The position numbers and the translations under genes are program-made. Positions 5,475 through 12,993 of a DNA stretch of 26,210 bases are shown here, one piece after another (within the stretch, counting starts at the first letter, position 1; each line of letters opens with the position of its first letter). The stretch lies in IMG/VR virus record IMGVR_UViG_3300037068_000045, positions 1-26,210 of that record. One strand, 5' to 3'. A model generated the notes under the pieces. That model ran no database searches. It saw only the letters and a list, made by a program, of their open reading frames with translations, and had not been told where the DNA came from. The stretch comes from a virus.

Positions 5475-7491
5475 CATATACGGAATCGATTATACACCAC
5501 CTGCCTATCCTGAAAGACACACGATAAAAGGGCATAAATTGCTATTCGGCGATCAGAAGTGGATACGGGAACCTATACCGGAATCATTTGAGAATGTTGA
5601 GTTTGATCTGGATGGTAATGCTATACTCGATGCTGAACAGGAAGCCTATGTAATTAATGAGCTAGAGAGGATTAAAGACGGGTACTATTTCTTCAACCGG
5701 GGGGAACTCACCTATTTAACCGGTGTCCACTATTTTTACCTGCAGTACTATACTCTTGAAGATGGAACTAAACCAGAGTTTCGTGATGCCGATCGTAAAT
5801 GGTTCTACTTCCTTGAATACTGCCTAAGCAAGCCATATATTACTGGTATTATCCGGATAAAGAAACGTCGTGAAGGTGCTTCTTCCCAGGCAGCATGCTT
5901 TGCTCTCTGGACAGCGCTGACTACTCCACAATCTAACTGCGGTATCGTATCAAAGACTGGAGCCGATGCTAAGTTACTATTCTCGGATATGATCGTGAAG
6001 GCCTTTAATGGCCTTCCAGCCTTCCTTAAGCCACGTGTAGAAGAATCTGAATCTAAGACCAGTCTTTCATTTAAAAAGCCCAAAGAGCGCAAGATGCGTG
6101 CGCGTGAGAAGGGACAGATATATAATAAGGATCGCGGGCTAGAATCTAAAATAGATTACAAGAATACCGCTCTTAATAGCTATGACTCAGGCCGCGTTAC
6201 GGTTATTATCATCGATGAGGCTGGTAAATGGAGCGTGGAAGTTCCAATTAACCAGTACTGGCCTATCGTAAAGAAAACACTGACCCAAGGGATTAAGCGC
6301 GTGGGATTTGCTATTATGGTATCTACCGTGAACGATGCTGAATCGGGTGGCCGCGCTTATAAACAGGTATGGGATGATTCAAATCAATTTGCAGATAAGA
6401 TTACGGGTACTGGATTATATCGCTATTTCTCCCCGGCATACGAGGGACTGGCTGGATTCATAGATGACCATGGGTTCTCTATTACGGAGAATGCTTCTGC
6501 AGCTATGCGGAAGATGTACCTTGATACATATGGAGAAGAATATAGTGGATCAAAAGACTACCTGCTAAAGATCAGGGCTAAGATAAAGGATCCAACTGCG
6601 CTATCTGAGGAAATAAGAATGAATCCGTTCGATGAACGAGAAGCCTTCATGATCTCCCAGGCCAAGTGCCACTTCTCTGTAGAGAAGATTACAAATCAGA
6701 TTGAGGCTATCAATAATGCACCCAAACCATTACGCCGGGGCAAGTTCTTCAAGAAGGATGACGGTACTTGCGACTTCATGGACATGAAGGACGGACCATG
6801 GCTAATCCTAAAATTCCCAGAAGTAGAAGAGCAGAATAAGCGCCAGATGACAGATAAAGGATGGGCGCCTGCTAATACAGGGAAGTATTGTAATGGTATC
6901 GATCCGCACCGGCACTCATTCACCAAAGGTAATAAAGATCTATCGCATACGGCAGCCTGGATCGGTGAACGTTATGATTCTAATGATCCGGGCAATACTG
7001 GAATGCCAATAGCCTTCTACTTTGATCGCCCTAAGGAAAAGAAAAATATGTATGATCAGATGCTATTTGCTGGCATCTTCTTTGGCGTGCGCGTGCATTT
7101 CGAAACTGATGCCGGTGATGATTATTATCAGTATTATAAGGCAGAAGGATATACGGCTTATATTCGCTGGACACCTACCTGCGCTCGTGATCCATTAAAG
7201 CCCGGGCGCCCAGTACCAGGTACATCTTCTAAAGACCCGTTTGCATTATCGAAGCAACTCGAACTTGGGATAGCCTTTATTGAGCATCATTGTCATAAAA
7301 TTTGGTTTATTGAATTACTGGAAGAGCTATTGCTATATGATCACGATGAACGGCAGATATTCGATAAAACGGTAGCGTTCCTGATCATGTTGATTGATAT
7401 GCTGGGTGATACGAAGGCTATGCGGACTACGGAAGAGAAACGAGAGAAACCACTCATTGCTACTTACAATCTTTTAAATCGAAATAACTAA
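5461..7491 (+). CDS. terL: Terminase large subunit (TerL)
   Basis: This 676-residue packaging motor is of the length usual for crAss-like TerL. The ATPase domain has a Walker A-like KKRREGASS (134-142), Walker B VTVIIIDEA (246-254, D252/E253) and coupling motif STVND (288-292). The nuclease domain has an acidic centre at GIDPHRH (D481), a second acidic cluster FETDAGDD (547-554), and a third in IFDKTVAFLIMLID (D635 onward). These three positions fit the RNase H-like terminase nuclease that coordinates metal ions. TerL docks on the portal, pumps DNA with ATP and cuts it. The gene is coupled to the basic protein upstream and converges on the minus-strand operon with an 11-base gap. Confidence 0.93.
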   Translation: MQSHSIYGIDYTPPAYPERHTIKGHKLLFGDQKWIREPIPESFENVEFDLDGNAILDAEQEAYVINELERIKDGYYFFNRGELTYLTGVHYFYLQYYTLEDGTKPEFRDADRKWFYFLEYCLSKPYITGIIRIKKRREGASSQAACFALWTALTTPQSNCGIVSKTGADAKLLFSDMIVKAFNGLPAFLKPRVEESESKTSLSFKKPKERKMRAREKGQIYNKDRGLESKIDYKNTALNSYDSGRVTVIIIDEAGKWSVEVPINQYWPIVKKTLTQGIKRVGFAIMVSTVNDAESGGRAYKQVWDDSNQFADKITGTGLYRYFSPAYEGLAGFIDDHGFSITENASAAMRKMYLDTYGEEYSGSKDYLLKIRAKIKDPTALSEEIRMNPFDEREAFMISQAKCHFSVEKITNQIEAINNAPKPLRRGKFFKKDDGTCDFMDMKDGPWLILKFPEVEEQNKRQMTDKGWAPANTGKYCNGIDPHRHSFTKGNKDLSHTAAWIGERYDSNDPGNTGMPIAFYFDRPKEKKNMYDQMLFAGIFFGVRVHFETDAGDDYYQYYKAEGYTAYIRWTPTCARDPLKPGRPVPGTSSKDPFALSKQLELGIAFIEHHCHKIWFIELLEELLLYDHDERQIFDKTVAFLIMLIDMLGDTKAMRTTEEKREKPLIATYNLLNRNN

Positions 7492-7502
7492 TCCATCATA
7501 AT

Positions 7503-7715
7503 TCAATAATAAAGTCTAAATATTTTCTGGAACCATTTTCTTTTTTGGCGCACATTCACCAATCTATGCGACATGTAGTCAAGGGCGTATATAACATCTT
7601 TACATTCCGTTAATAATTCCATGTGTACATTGTCGCGGATGCGCCACACATTTTTAATATCATCATAACACCAATTATATCGTTTTCTAATCTTCTTTAG
7701 CAATCGCGTTTTCAT
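7503..7715 (-). CDS. Small basic hypothetical protein
   Basis: This 70-residue protein is rich in K, R, W and Y (MKTRLLKKIRKRYNW near the start, VRQKRKWFQKIFRLYY at the end). It is the last gene of the minus-strand operon and overlaps its upstream neighbour by 29 bases, which is longer than the 4-base overlaps elsewhere. Charge and aromatic content suggest nucleic-acid contact, but there is no recognisable domain. Confidence 0.55.
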   Translation of the reverse strand: MKTRLLKKIRKRYNWCYDDIKNVWRIRDNVHMELLTECKDVIYALDYMSHRLVNVRQKRKWFQKIFRLYY

Positions 7716-7932
7716 CTTTAAAATAATTTGCAGCGTAAATATACTGTTCGTCAGTATGTGTTAAATTCCAGAACCTGATTCTCCATCCACATGGCAATGT
7801 TACTAAAATGGTAGGATCGACATCTTGTTCAATATCAGCCGCCGCGCTCTTATCTATAAATCCCACGTTTTCATCTTGTTCATTATAAAGAGAATAATTA
7901 AACTCCCCTCCAACGCGTTTCAATTTATTCAT
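7687..7932 (-). CDS. Small hypothetical protein
   Basis: This 81-residue protein is unrecognised. It appears to be a compact alpha/beta chain, with beta-like segments EFNYSLYN and TILVTLPCGWRIRFWNL and a helix at the end (DEQYIYAANYFKDENAI). It starts in a 4-base ATGA overlap with the ASCH-domain gene, so it is translated as part of the same message. No catalytic or metal motif is visible. Confidence 0.55.
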   Translation of the reverse strand: MNKLKRVGGEFNYSLYNEQDENVGFIDKSAAADIEQDVDPTILVTLPCGWRIRFWNLTHTDEQYIYAANYFKDENAIAKED

Positions 7933-8381
7933 ATAAGCATTTTTATGATATCATCTCCGAACCATGTAATTCCAGACTTATCACGGTATGATATTAGATC
8001 GCCAATTTCAAGAATAAAACAATCCTTATCAGCATCTTGTGGTTCACACCATGCGGCATATGGCTTGCCAATTCGTATACCTTTATGTTTCCATTCTACC
8101 AGAGGGCAATTCTTTGAATATCCATGTCTTGCCGACACTTTGTCAAACTCTTTAAACTTTGAATAATATCCTTTTAACACATCTTGCCATGGATGATTTT
8201 TCAAGTCGAATATAATGTCTTCTGGAATCGTTTTATTTCCACCTTTTTCTTCTTCCGGATGATTTATATCTATTAGCCTCTTAATCCAGTATGGTTTGAT
8301 CCCCCGGTATTCTTCTTTCTTTTCTCCGGATACGATCATATCAAACCATTTTCTTTTTAATATAAGCGGAAGTGTGGTCAT
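7929..8381 (-). CDS. ASCH-domain protein
   Basis: This 150-residue protein fits the ASCH/PUA-like RNA-binding fold as found in phages. It opens LPLILKRKWFDMIVSGEKKEEYR (4-26), where K11, F13 and the GEKKxEYR turn are the family hallmarks. It continues with IKPYWIKRL and closes with a beta segment CFILEIGDLIS (121-131) after GIRIGKPYAAW. ASCH proteins bind RNA or modified nucleosides; some act as nucleases or as ac4C amidohydrolases (YqfB). Which applies here cannot be told. It is coupled by 4-base overlaps on both sides. Confidence 0.75.
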   Translation of the reverse strand: MTTLPLILKRKWFDMIVSGEKKEEYRGIKPYWIKRLIDINHPEEEKGGNKTIPEDIIFDLKNHPWQDVLKGYYSKFKEFDKVSARHGYSKNCPLVEWKHKGIRIGKPYAAWCEPQDADKDCFILEIGDLISYRDKSGITWFGDDIIKMLI

Positions 8382-8674
8382 GGTTGAGGTTTGTGTAATA
8401 AAGAGTTAAATAGTTTCAGGTAATATTCATTATTCAATGAGTCCATATCCTTATAGAATTTTACCTGTCCATCAAGTATTGTCTTATCAAATTTCAGATC
8501 ACGTATCTCCCATGATTGATCATATATTCTCTTCTTATCCTTGTCACTTTCGCTCGAAAGATATATGCAGCCGCCAAAGAAAAGGGCTATTCCTATGATC
8601 CATATAATACGCTCAGGCCAAATCATGCAACATACTGGTATATTCTCTTCTGGTATTGTTTCTTTTTGTATCAT
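8378..8674 (-). CDS. Single-pass membrane protein with helical tail
   Basis: This 98-residue protein has one transmembrane helix at about 22-40 (RIIWIIGIALFFGGCIYLSS) after a short acidic N-terminus. A charged helical, coiled-coil-like region follows (about 42-90, SDKDKKRIYDQSWEIRDLKFD). One membrane helix plus coiled coil is the shape of an inner-membrane spanin, but the coil is short and no proline-rich outer partner is obvious. A 12-residue reading frame (8671-8709) whose TGA overlaps this ATG may couple translation. Confidence 0.55.
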   Translation of the reverse strand: MIQKETIPEENIPVCCMIWPERIIWIIGIALFFGGCIYLSSESDKDKKRIYDQSWEIRDLKFDKTILDGQVKFYKDMDSLNNEYYLKLFNSLLHKPQP

Positions 8675-8717
8675 AATGAATTAAATTCTTTTTGAAGTTC
8701 TGTAATCATAAATTACT

Positions 8718-8900
8718 TCATTTCTTTCCTTTTAATTGTCTTCTTAATTCATCTATCTGTGTTTCAAGATCTTTCAGTTTTTTCTTTCCTTCATTTCTTT
8801 CTACACAATTATCACATCGATATGCGTCCATTAATGGACGGCTAACAATTATTAATTTCCCGCCACAGTTAGGGCATTTAGGTTGTGAAAACCAACTCAT
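8718..8900 (-). CDS. Zinc-ribbon protein with coiled-coil tail
   Basis: This 60-residue protein has two CxxC knuckles, C9/C12 (CPNC) and C29/C32 (CDNC), forming a zinc ribbon. A basic-acidic amphipathic helix follows (about 37-59, KKLKDLETQIDELRRQLKG) that would form a coiled coil. The ribbon probably binds nucleic acid or protein while the coil gives dimerisation. Its start overlaps the stop of the upstream gene (TAATG), so it is operon-coupled. It is unrelated in detail to the zinc-ribbon microprotein near base 406. Confidence 0.65.
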   Translation of the reverse strand: MSWFSQPKCPNCGGKLIIVSRPLMDAYRCDNCVERNEGKKKLKDLETQIDELRRQLKGKK

Positions 8901-9217
8901 TATCCAACTTCTTTAATGTGTGATTTATTAATAAATGTGACCGTAAAATTATGATCCATTAGATTAGTATAACGATCTTTCTTAATTACATCAATTAGAT
9001 CATAAAAACACTTTTCATACGTGCTACATGCTGTAGTAGAATATTTGCAGTTATTTTCACCAAAATAAATATGTCCTTTATACCATCCACCAAGAAGAGT
9101 GATTTCTATTTTTATTGGAGTATCTATGCCTTTATTACATTTCTTAGAATGCACCTTCATGGCACATAAACATCCTATAGGGAATAAGATAGTAATACTC
9201 CATTCTAATATATTCAT
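8900..9217 (-). CDS. Small membrane-anchored hypothetical protein
   Basis: This 105-residue protein has a hydrophobic N-terminal segment (about 3-20, ILEWSITILFPIGCLCAM) that could anchor it in the membrane. A beta-rich soluble part with several cysteines follows (C48-type positions in NNCKYSTTACSTYEKC), which would suit an oxidising periplasmic setting. It overlaps the lipoprotein gene before it by 4 bases. I do not recognise the family. Confidence 0.5.
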   Translation of the reverse strand: MNILEWSITILFPIGCLCAMKVHSKKCNKGIDTPIKIEITLLGGWYKGHIYFGENNCKYSTTACSTYEKCFYDLIDVIKKDRYTNLMDHNFTVTFINKSHIKEVG

Positions 9218-9432
9218 TTTTCTGACAATTTAATTTTATTTAATGAATCGCACGGCACACAAGTAAGCACTCTACTTTCAGCCATTCTAGAAGCAGCAAA
9301 ACATAATCCAGTACTATCATCTTTGAAATATTCGAGTGGCGTTTCTTGCATATATTGCGTATGTGCATCATATCCACATCCAATTATAAATACAAGTAGA
9401 ATTACCATTATACCTAATAAAATTTTCTTCAT
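9214..9432 (-). CDS. Small lipoprotein
   Basis: This 72-residue protein has a classical signal II. A basic start (MKK) and hydrophobic core (4-17) lead to a lipobox I-I-G-C19, so it should be lipidated on Cys19 and exported. The mature part carries LEYFKDDSTGLCFAAS and a later VPCDSLNKI. I recall a similar ending from other Bacteroidota phage small proteins of unknown role. Candidate roles are lysis (outer spanin), superinfection exclusion or envelope change; the sequence does not decide. Coupled by 4-base overlaps on both sides. Confidence 0.65.
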   Translation of the reverse strand: MKKILLGIMVILLVFIIGCGYDAHTQYMQETPLEYFKDDSTGLCFAASRMAESRVLTCVPCDSLNKIKLSEK

Positions 9433-9866
9433 GATAATAATTGTTTATTTATTACTTCAACCGTTATAAGACCATCCTCTATTAGCTTGATCAGTAACGA
9501 GCCTCTTGCTTCCGCCTCTGTTTTGAACCATCCAATTTCAATATGATTACTTCCTGCGATCTCTGAATAGCCAACCGAATGGCCTTTGCAATTATATCTA
9601 TGATAATAAGAATACCTTCCCCATGAAGGGTCTATTGGCAACATACGCCCCAATTCAGCAACATTGTATGCAAGATACAAATCCACGTCTTCTATGTCAT
9701 AATATGCCCCCGAAAGAATAGCAATATGGCGTATCGGCATTTCTGACCAACATATACCGGCATGTGAAGGTGCCTGAAAATAGCAAAAGTAAGCAGGAAC
9801 AGTTATGCCTAAATTCGAGAGATGAATAGCCTGCTCCTTAGTTATTACTTGGTCTTCTAGTTTCAT
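9429..9866 (-). CDS. Conserved phage protein of unknown function
   Basis: This 145-residue protein resembles a family common in Bacteroidota phages. It opens VITKEQAIHLSNLGI (8-22), the middle contains LAYNVAELGRMLP (about 64-76), and the end reads IGWFKTEAEARGSLLIKLIEDGLI (about 111-134). The EAxARxxxLIxLIE helix close to the end is the recognisable part. No enzyme motif is seen. The start overlaps the next upstream gene by 4 bases. Confidence 0.68.
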   Translation of the reverse strand: MKLEDQVITKEQAIHLSNLGITVPAYFCYFQAPSHAGICWSEMPIRHIAILSGAYYDIEDVDLYLAYNVAELGRMLPIDPSWGRYSYYHRYNCKGHSVGYSEIAGSNHIEIGWFKTEAEARGSLLIKLIEDGLITVEVINKQLLS

Positions 9867-10111
9867 GGGAAAATATTCTTTAGTTTAATGAGCGTCTTTT
9901 CGATCTGCGCGATCTTCTTTTTAGCCTTTAACCTAATATGATTTTTTGCTTCCTCTTCTGTATAGAAAGCATCATTGCCGATAGAAAATATATCTTCATA
10001 TCGTCCATCCAATTTGGCCCAGACATATTTAGTCTCTTCGGCTTGTCTTTCTATTTTATCAGCTTCGATGATACCTTTAGTTTGCCAGTATTTTGTTATG
10101 TATAGTTTCAT
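9863..10111 (-). CDS. Conserved small phage protein
   Basis: This 82-residue protein opens KLYITKYWQTKGIIEAD and ends with DAFYTEEEAKNHIRLKAKKKIAQIEKTLIKLK. A beta-hairpin start followed by a Lys-rich terminal helix that tracks 'teeeA...kkKI' is a pattern I recall from Bacteroidota phage small proteins, without known function. It is coupled to the following gene by an ATGA overlap and separated by 4 bases from the gene before it. Confidence 0.6.
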   Translation of the reverse strand: MKLYITKYWQTKGIIEADKIERQAEETKYVWAKLDGRYEDIFSIGNDAFYTEEEAKNHIRLKAKKKIAQIEKTLIKLKNIFP

Positions 10112-10115
10112 TTTG

Positions 10116-10403
10116 TCATTTATTGTAATAATCAGATCCGGTTATTGGTTGAGGCCAAGCAACATTGAGCGCCTCTTCATTTGGCCCTGTCTGTTTATAG
10201 CACACGCCGTATCCGTCTGCTCTTAATTTATTTTGAACATAATCAGATACTGTCTCATAAATGAAAGTAGAATAGATGGCTTTCGAAGAGGATAAGATAT
10301 CAGTCTTAATGATATTAATTATCTTATCATACATCTTAAGATCCTTTTCATTCAATTCTGATAATCGTTTCTCTACTAACTGTGTGGCTTCGTATGCTTT
10401 CAT
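10116..10403 (-). CDS. Small hypothetical protein
   Basis: This 95-residue protein is helical in its first half (YEATQLVEKRLSELNEKDLKMYDKIINIIK). A region VSDYVQNKLRADGYGVCY then looks like helix-turn-strand, followed by a Pro-containing tail. The layout of a long helix, then 'LRADGYxV', recurs in phage small proteins, but I cannot name the family. It lies 5 bases after the Ser-rich lipoprotein gene in the operon. Confidence 0.55.
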   Translation of the reverse strand: MKAYEATQLVEKRLSELNEKDLKMYDKIINIIKTDILSSSKAIYSTFIYETVSDYVQNKLRADGYGVCYKQTGPNEEALNVAWPQPITGSDYYNK

Positions 10404-10408
10404 GTTGT

Positions 10409-10951
10409 TTAATGTCTACTTGGTGAACTGTGAAAAGAACTACGGCTTGGACTACTGTAGCTGCGTGATGGACTTGAATATGATCTACTCGGACTGCTGT
10501 AACTTCTACTTGGAGAAGAATAACTACGGGATGGGGAGCTTGAAGAAGAACTCCTATATGAAGATGTTGATCTACTTGGGGATGAAGGGGAACTTATCCT
10601 ACTTCTATTATTAGAAGAACTATTTCCATAATGGTTATTGATTACAGTCCTGCTATGATAACTACTGTACGATTGATATCGTGGAGAATGAAAGTACCCA
10701 GGATGATTGTTATAATACCCATAACAACTACCGTATCCGCCATGTGCATACAAAGTGCTGAATAAAAGATAGTCCATAAAAAAGCTCTGATCACGACCAG
10801 AATTATCGACGTAGTGAATATATACGGTGGAATCTCCATTTGGGGAATATCTTGTTTCGTAACTTGATACTTGCGGCTCTGAGGAACATCCTGCACATGA
10901 GGATAAAGAAATAATGATAGCTACTGCTAGGTAATAGATTGAATTTTTCAT
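10409..10951 (-). CDS. Lipoprotein with SPSRSYS tandem repeats
   Basis: This 180-residue protein has a lipoprotein signal (hydrophobic 5-16, lipobox L-S-S-C19) and more cysteines just after. The middle (about 45-105) is Tyr/Gly/His rich. The C-terminal third (about 115-178) is a Ser/Pro/Arg repeat: five back-to-back units close to SSPSRSY, plus degenerate copies before and after. It should be anchored in the inner or outer membrane with a disordered, positively charged, exposed tail. Repeat codons differ between units, so the repeat is conserved in protein more than in DNA. Its role is unknown; an effect on the cell surface or peptidoglycan is a guess. Confidence 0.6.
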   Translation of the reverse strand: MKNSIYYLAVAIIISLSSCAGCSSEPQVSSYETRYSPNGDSTVYIHYVDNSGRDQSFFMDYLLFSTLYAHGGYGSCYGYYNNHPGYFHSPRYQSYSSYHSRTVINNHYGNSSSNNRSRISSPSSPSRSTSSYRSSSSSSPSRSYSSPSRSYSSPSRSYSSPSRSYSSPSRSSFHSSPSRH

Positions 10952-10953
10952 GC

Positions 10954-11157
10954 TTAATTTATTGTGATTGTTTTGTTTGATAATACGGCAAGCAAATTGC
11001 CAACTAAATCTTTTGCTGTGGCCACGTCTCCTTCCGGAGTAGCAAAAATAGAATCATCATTCTTATTTTCTTGCATGCCATTAAGACGACTTTGCTGGTC
11101 TTGTAGCCAGCTAATCCAGTCCAGCTTTTTTTGATCTGTAATCGGTGGATAATCCAT
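10954..11157 (-). CDS. Small hypothetical protein
   Basis: This 67-residue protein is unrecognised. An N-terminal helix with Trp and Gln (QKKLDWISWLQDQQSRLNGM) precedes an acidic linker and a C-terminal helix TAKDLVGNLLAVLSNK. It has no cysteines and no signal peptide. It lies 2 bases upstream of the Ser-rich lipoprotein gene on the minus strand and is probably cotranslated with it. Confidence 0.5.
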   Translation of the reverse strand: MDYPPITDQKKLDWISWLQDQQSRLNGMQENKNDDSIFATPEGDVATAKDLVGNLLAVLSNKTITIN

Positions 11158-11162
11158 GTTGT

Positions 11163-11426
11163 CTATTTTTTCTTTTTTATACTTTTATTCCATGCCTTTT
11201 CCAATTCTGGTTCCAAGGCTCGTATTCCCTGTGCCACATATATGCACTCTGTTTCATAAGACTCATCCTCTTCCATTGGCGGAGATACTAAATGACTGGC
11301 AGCCCTTAATATAAACTGAGTTTTAGTTTCTCCCGGAATAGGAACTGGTTTCTTATAATTTGGATGCTTTTGCATCATGGCCAAAGGATCTTTTTTAGTT
11401 TCCTCTTGTTGTGGAGAGTATCCCAT
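11163..11426 (-). CDS. Small hypothetical protein
   Basis: This 87-residue protein is unrecognised. It has a polar, Pro-containing first part (about 1-35) and a helical second part (TQFILRAASHL, ETECIYVAQGIRALEPELEKAWNKS) ending in a Lys run. There is no domain signature. Five bases separate it from the HTH gene upstream and from the next gene downstream, so it is an operon member. Confidence 0.5.
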   Translation of the reverse strand: MGYSPQQEETKKDPLAMMQKHPNYKKPVPIPGETKTQFILRAASHLVSPPMEEDESYETECIYVAQGIRALEPELEKAWNKSIKKKK

Positions 11427-11431
11427 ATTAT

Positions 11432-11695
11432 TTATTTTACCAGTGATTTTAAATATTCGATGCGATCTTGAAGTGCAAGTATTTTATCTACACACCATTC
11501 ATTGTACAACTCCTGTAATTTACACAAAGCCTCGTCGTTATTGTAATATCCATTTCTCATCCTTGACCAGGTAGGCTGGTCTATTTCAAACATCTTGGCG
11601 CACTTCTTTCCACTTATCCCCATAAGTTGTAAAAACTTTATGATTACAGGAGATTGATCTAACCAGCGTAACCGATCTTCTTGCGACGAACTCAT
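11432..11695 (-). CDS. Helix-turn-helix DNA-binding protein (Cro/Xre-like)
   Basis: This 87-residue protein has a central LMGISGKKCAKMFEIDQPTWSRMRNG (about 24-49) that reads as a Cro/C1-type helix-turn-helix. The first helix ends at G, then come AKMFEI, the turn DQP and the recognition helix TWSRMRNG. An extended C-terminal helix (ALCKLQELYNEWCVDKILALQDRIEYLKSL) could dimerise. The size fits a small phage repressor or Cro-like regulator. It may control this minus-strand operon, and any operator would be expected upstream around 12760-13340. It is coupled by ATGA to the gene before it. Confidence 0.6.
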   Translation of the reverse strand: MSSSQEDRLRWLDQSPVIIKFLQLMGISGKKCAKMFEIDQPTWSRMRNGYYNNDEALCKLQELYNEWCVDKILALQDRIEYLKSLVK

Positions 11696-11967
11696 TTCAA
11701 AAGCGATTTAATCGTTTCCTTCAAATTTCCTTTTGGCACAGTAATCCATTTATTATTTCCATGTATACAAATCTTTCCTGATAATGGATAAAACTCAAAC
11801 GTTAACCTTTTACATGTTATTGTAAATTGGTAACATGTTCTTTCTACAATGCTTGATGCGAAGTCATTTTCATATAGCCGATACATTTCATTAACGGATT
11901 TTGCCCATGATTTATACTTTTCGGTATAAGTCTTTTTAAGGAATAATTCTTGAATTTCTACATCCAT
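11692..11967 (-). CDS. Conserved small phage protein
   Basis: This 91-residue protein starts at ATG 11967; a TTG six bases upstream would add two residues and is less likely. The first half is helical (SWAKSVNEMYRLYENDFASSIV). The second half is beta-rich with RLTFEFYPLSGKICIHGNNKWI and ends in a helix NLKETIKSLL. The 'YPxxGKxxx' beta-hairpin followed by a final amphipathic helix is a pattern I have seen in Bacteroidota phage proteins of unknown function. Its stop overlaps the HTH gene start by 4 bases. Confidence 0.55.
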   Translation of the reverse strand: MDVEIQELFLKKTYTEKYKSWAKSVNEMYRLYENDFASSIVERTCYQFTITCKRLTFEFYPLSGKICIHGNNKWITVPKGNLKETIKSLLK

Positions 11968-11998
11968 TTTCAAATAGTTTACATACTATATTGGAGAA

Positions 11999-12757
11999 CT
12001 ACTGAATCCTCACTATCCTGCCCAGATGATATAATATTCCTTCTTTCAATATGGAATATCCACAATTAGGATAAGGTCTATTTTGTTCAGCGAAAGCACA
12101 TCTCATTTGATGATTACCTTTGATTGAAAACCTAGATTGTTCATATTCATATTGAACAAGTCCTTTCCTGAGAATACTATTGAGCGTTTTAATAGCTGTA
12201 GTAGCAGATAGTCCTATTATCTTACCGGCATGTCTTGTAGACGTTATGATATTGTTTACATTAGATGCACGAAAAGGCGACTTATTTTTAATCCAGGCAT
12301 GTGCTAATGAAGCCCTGAGATTTCTTTTTTTATCACCTCGTTCCAATTGTCTGTCACCTAGTATAATAAATTCTTGTTGTCTAAAGTTTGCTATTAAAAG
12401 TTGTTCTCTTACATTTTCTTTTACTTGTTGAAATGAACCCTCTTTATTTATGTGGATTCCTTGACCAGCCTCACCGAACAAAACCTCAAATACATTTATA
12501 TACGATGAAAATATAATGTCATTATTGATATCAAACCTGCAAAGACCTAATTCAAAGCACTTCTTTAAATACTTTGAGTACGTATTAATAGAAATATTAA
12601 TATCTTTTGCAACTACATACTTTTTCTTTCGACCCCAAATACATGATGATTTGAATTGTCGTTTTAAAAGTATGATAAAAGCTAAAATGTCGGTAGTCTG
12701 TTTGATAAAAAAGAGAAAGCGCCTGGGGTAGAATGCATTCCCGGCGCTTTTTAACAC
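11999..12757 (-). CDS. Protein with two winged-helix regions, putative replication initiator or regulator
   Basis: This 252-residue protein is first in the minus-strand operon. Two helix-turn-helix-like regions are visible. One is VAKDINISINTYSKYLKKCFELGL (about 49-72), preceded by the helix DILAFIILLKRQF. The other is STRHAGKIIGLSATTAIKTLNSILRKGLV (about 173-201). The C-terminal part has four Cys/His positions (C220, C232, H244 region) without a clear metal motif. The only usable start is GTG 12757; the next in-frame stop upstream is at 12791. The first ~12 codons run through a strong hairpin, so expression may be controlled at the leader. Two winged helices suit a Rep-type initiator or a regulator; I cannot choose. 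Confidence 0.6.
   Translation of the reverse strand: MLKSAGNAFYPRRFLFFIKQTTDILAFIILLKRQFKSSCIWGRKKKYVVAKDINISINTYSKYLKKCFELGLCRFDINNDIIFSSYINVFEVLFGEAGQGIHINKEGSFQQVKENVREQLLIANFRQQEFIILGDRQLERGDKKRNLRASLAHAWIKNKSPFRASNVNNIITSTRHAGKIIGLSATTAIKTLNSILRKGLVQYEYEQSRFSIKGNHQMRCAFAEQNRPYPNCGYSILKEGILYHLGRIVRIQ
12716..12752. terminator. Strong bidirectional hairpin, terminator or attenuator
   Basis: AAAGCGCC (12716-12723) pairs perfectly with GGCGCTTT (12743-12750). An inner GGG (12725-12727) pairs with CCC (12740-12742), and the loop contains GTAGAATGCATT. A T-run follows on the plus side (TTTTT), and an interrupted T-rich run follows on the minus side (CTCTTTTTT). It overlaps codons 2-14 of the minus-strand initiator-like gene, so in that direction it may act as an attenuator or block ribosomes. 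Confidence 0.65.
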
Positions 12758-12772
12758 GATTAAGGTGTTATA

Positions 12773-12810
12773 AACTCCTGTATTGGCATTCTACCTACAA
12801 AACAGGAGTT
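12773..12810. repeat. Inverted repeat in leader of the minus-strand operon
   Basis: A 9-bp perfect stem AACTCCTGT (12773-12781) / ACAGGAGTT (12802-12810) encloses a 20-nt loop. In the minus-strand RNA the 3' arm contains AGGAG, a Shine-Dalgarno-like sequence about 17 nt before GTG 12757. The loop carries GCATTCTACC (12786-12795), the exact complement of GGTAGAATGC in the neighbouring terminator-like hairpin (12727-12736). Confidence 0.6.
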
Positions 12811-12861
12811 GTTATTCAAAAATACTATTTATTATTTTCTGCTCAAAACTTTTTCCAAAAT

Positions 12862-12894
12862 AAGTCCGACACTTTCTGCCGGACTTGGTTGGTT
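12862..12894. terminator. Hairpin, possible terminator
   Basis: AAGTCCG (12862-12868) pairs with CGGACTT (12880-12886) around an 11-nt loop and is followed by GGTTGGTTTT on the plus side. In the minus direction the hairpin is followed by ATTTTGG, a short T-run. It could end minus-strand transcription that comes from the tRNA-like gene or its promoter, or be a separate RNA structure. The signal is moderate. Confidence 0.4.
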
Positions 12895-12993
12895 TTACTA
12901 TGCTGGAAACGGAAACTACTCAAATTGTTAAAGAAAGGGCGGCATGTACAAGGCAAACCGCCGTCTTTCATCCATTGTCTATTTTAACCCCGG

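Noticed and set aside
8671-8709. 12-residue reading frame before the membrane protein gene
   Set aside because: Too short to call a gene; its stop overlaps the next start, so at most it acts as a coupling leader.
8378-9432. Inner/outer spanin pair from the membrane protein (8378-8674) and lipoprotein (9214-9432)
   Set aside because: The two are separated by two other genes, the coiled coil is short and no holin or endolysin is nearby, so the lysis assignment is not supported.
10276-10614. Plus-strand frame opposite the Ser-rich lipoprotein
   Set aside because: It is the antisense of the SPSRSYS repeat and of a real gene end; the minus-strand frame has a signal peptide and operon spacing.
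12733-12987. Plus-strand open frame across the hairpin region
   Set aside because: It begins inside the terminator-like hairpin, consists of low-quality composition and spans several inverted repeats; no start signal or homology pattern.
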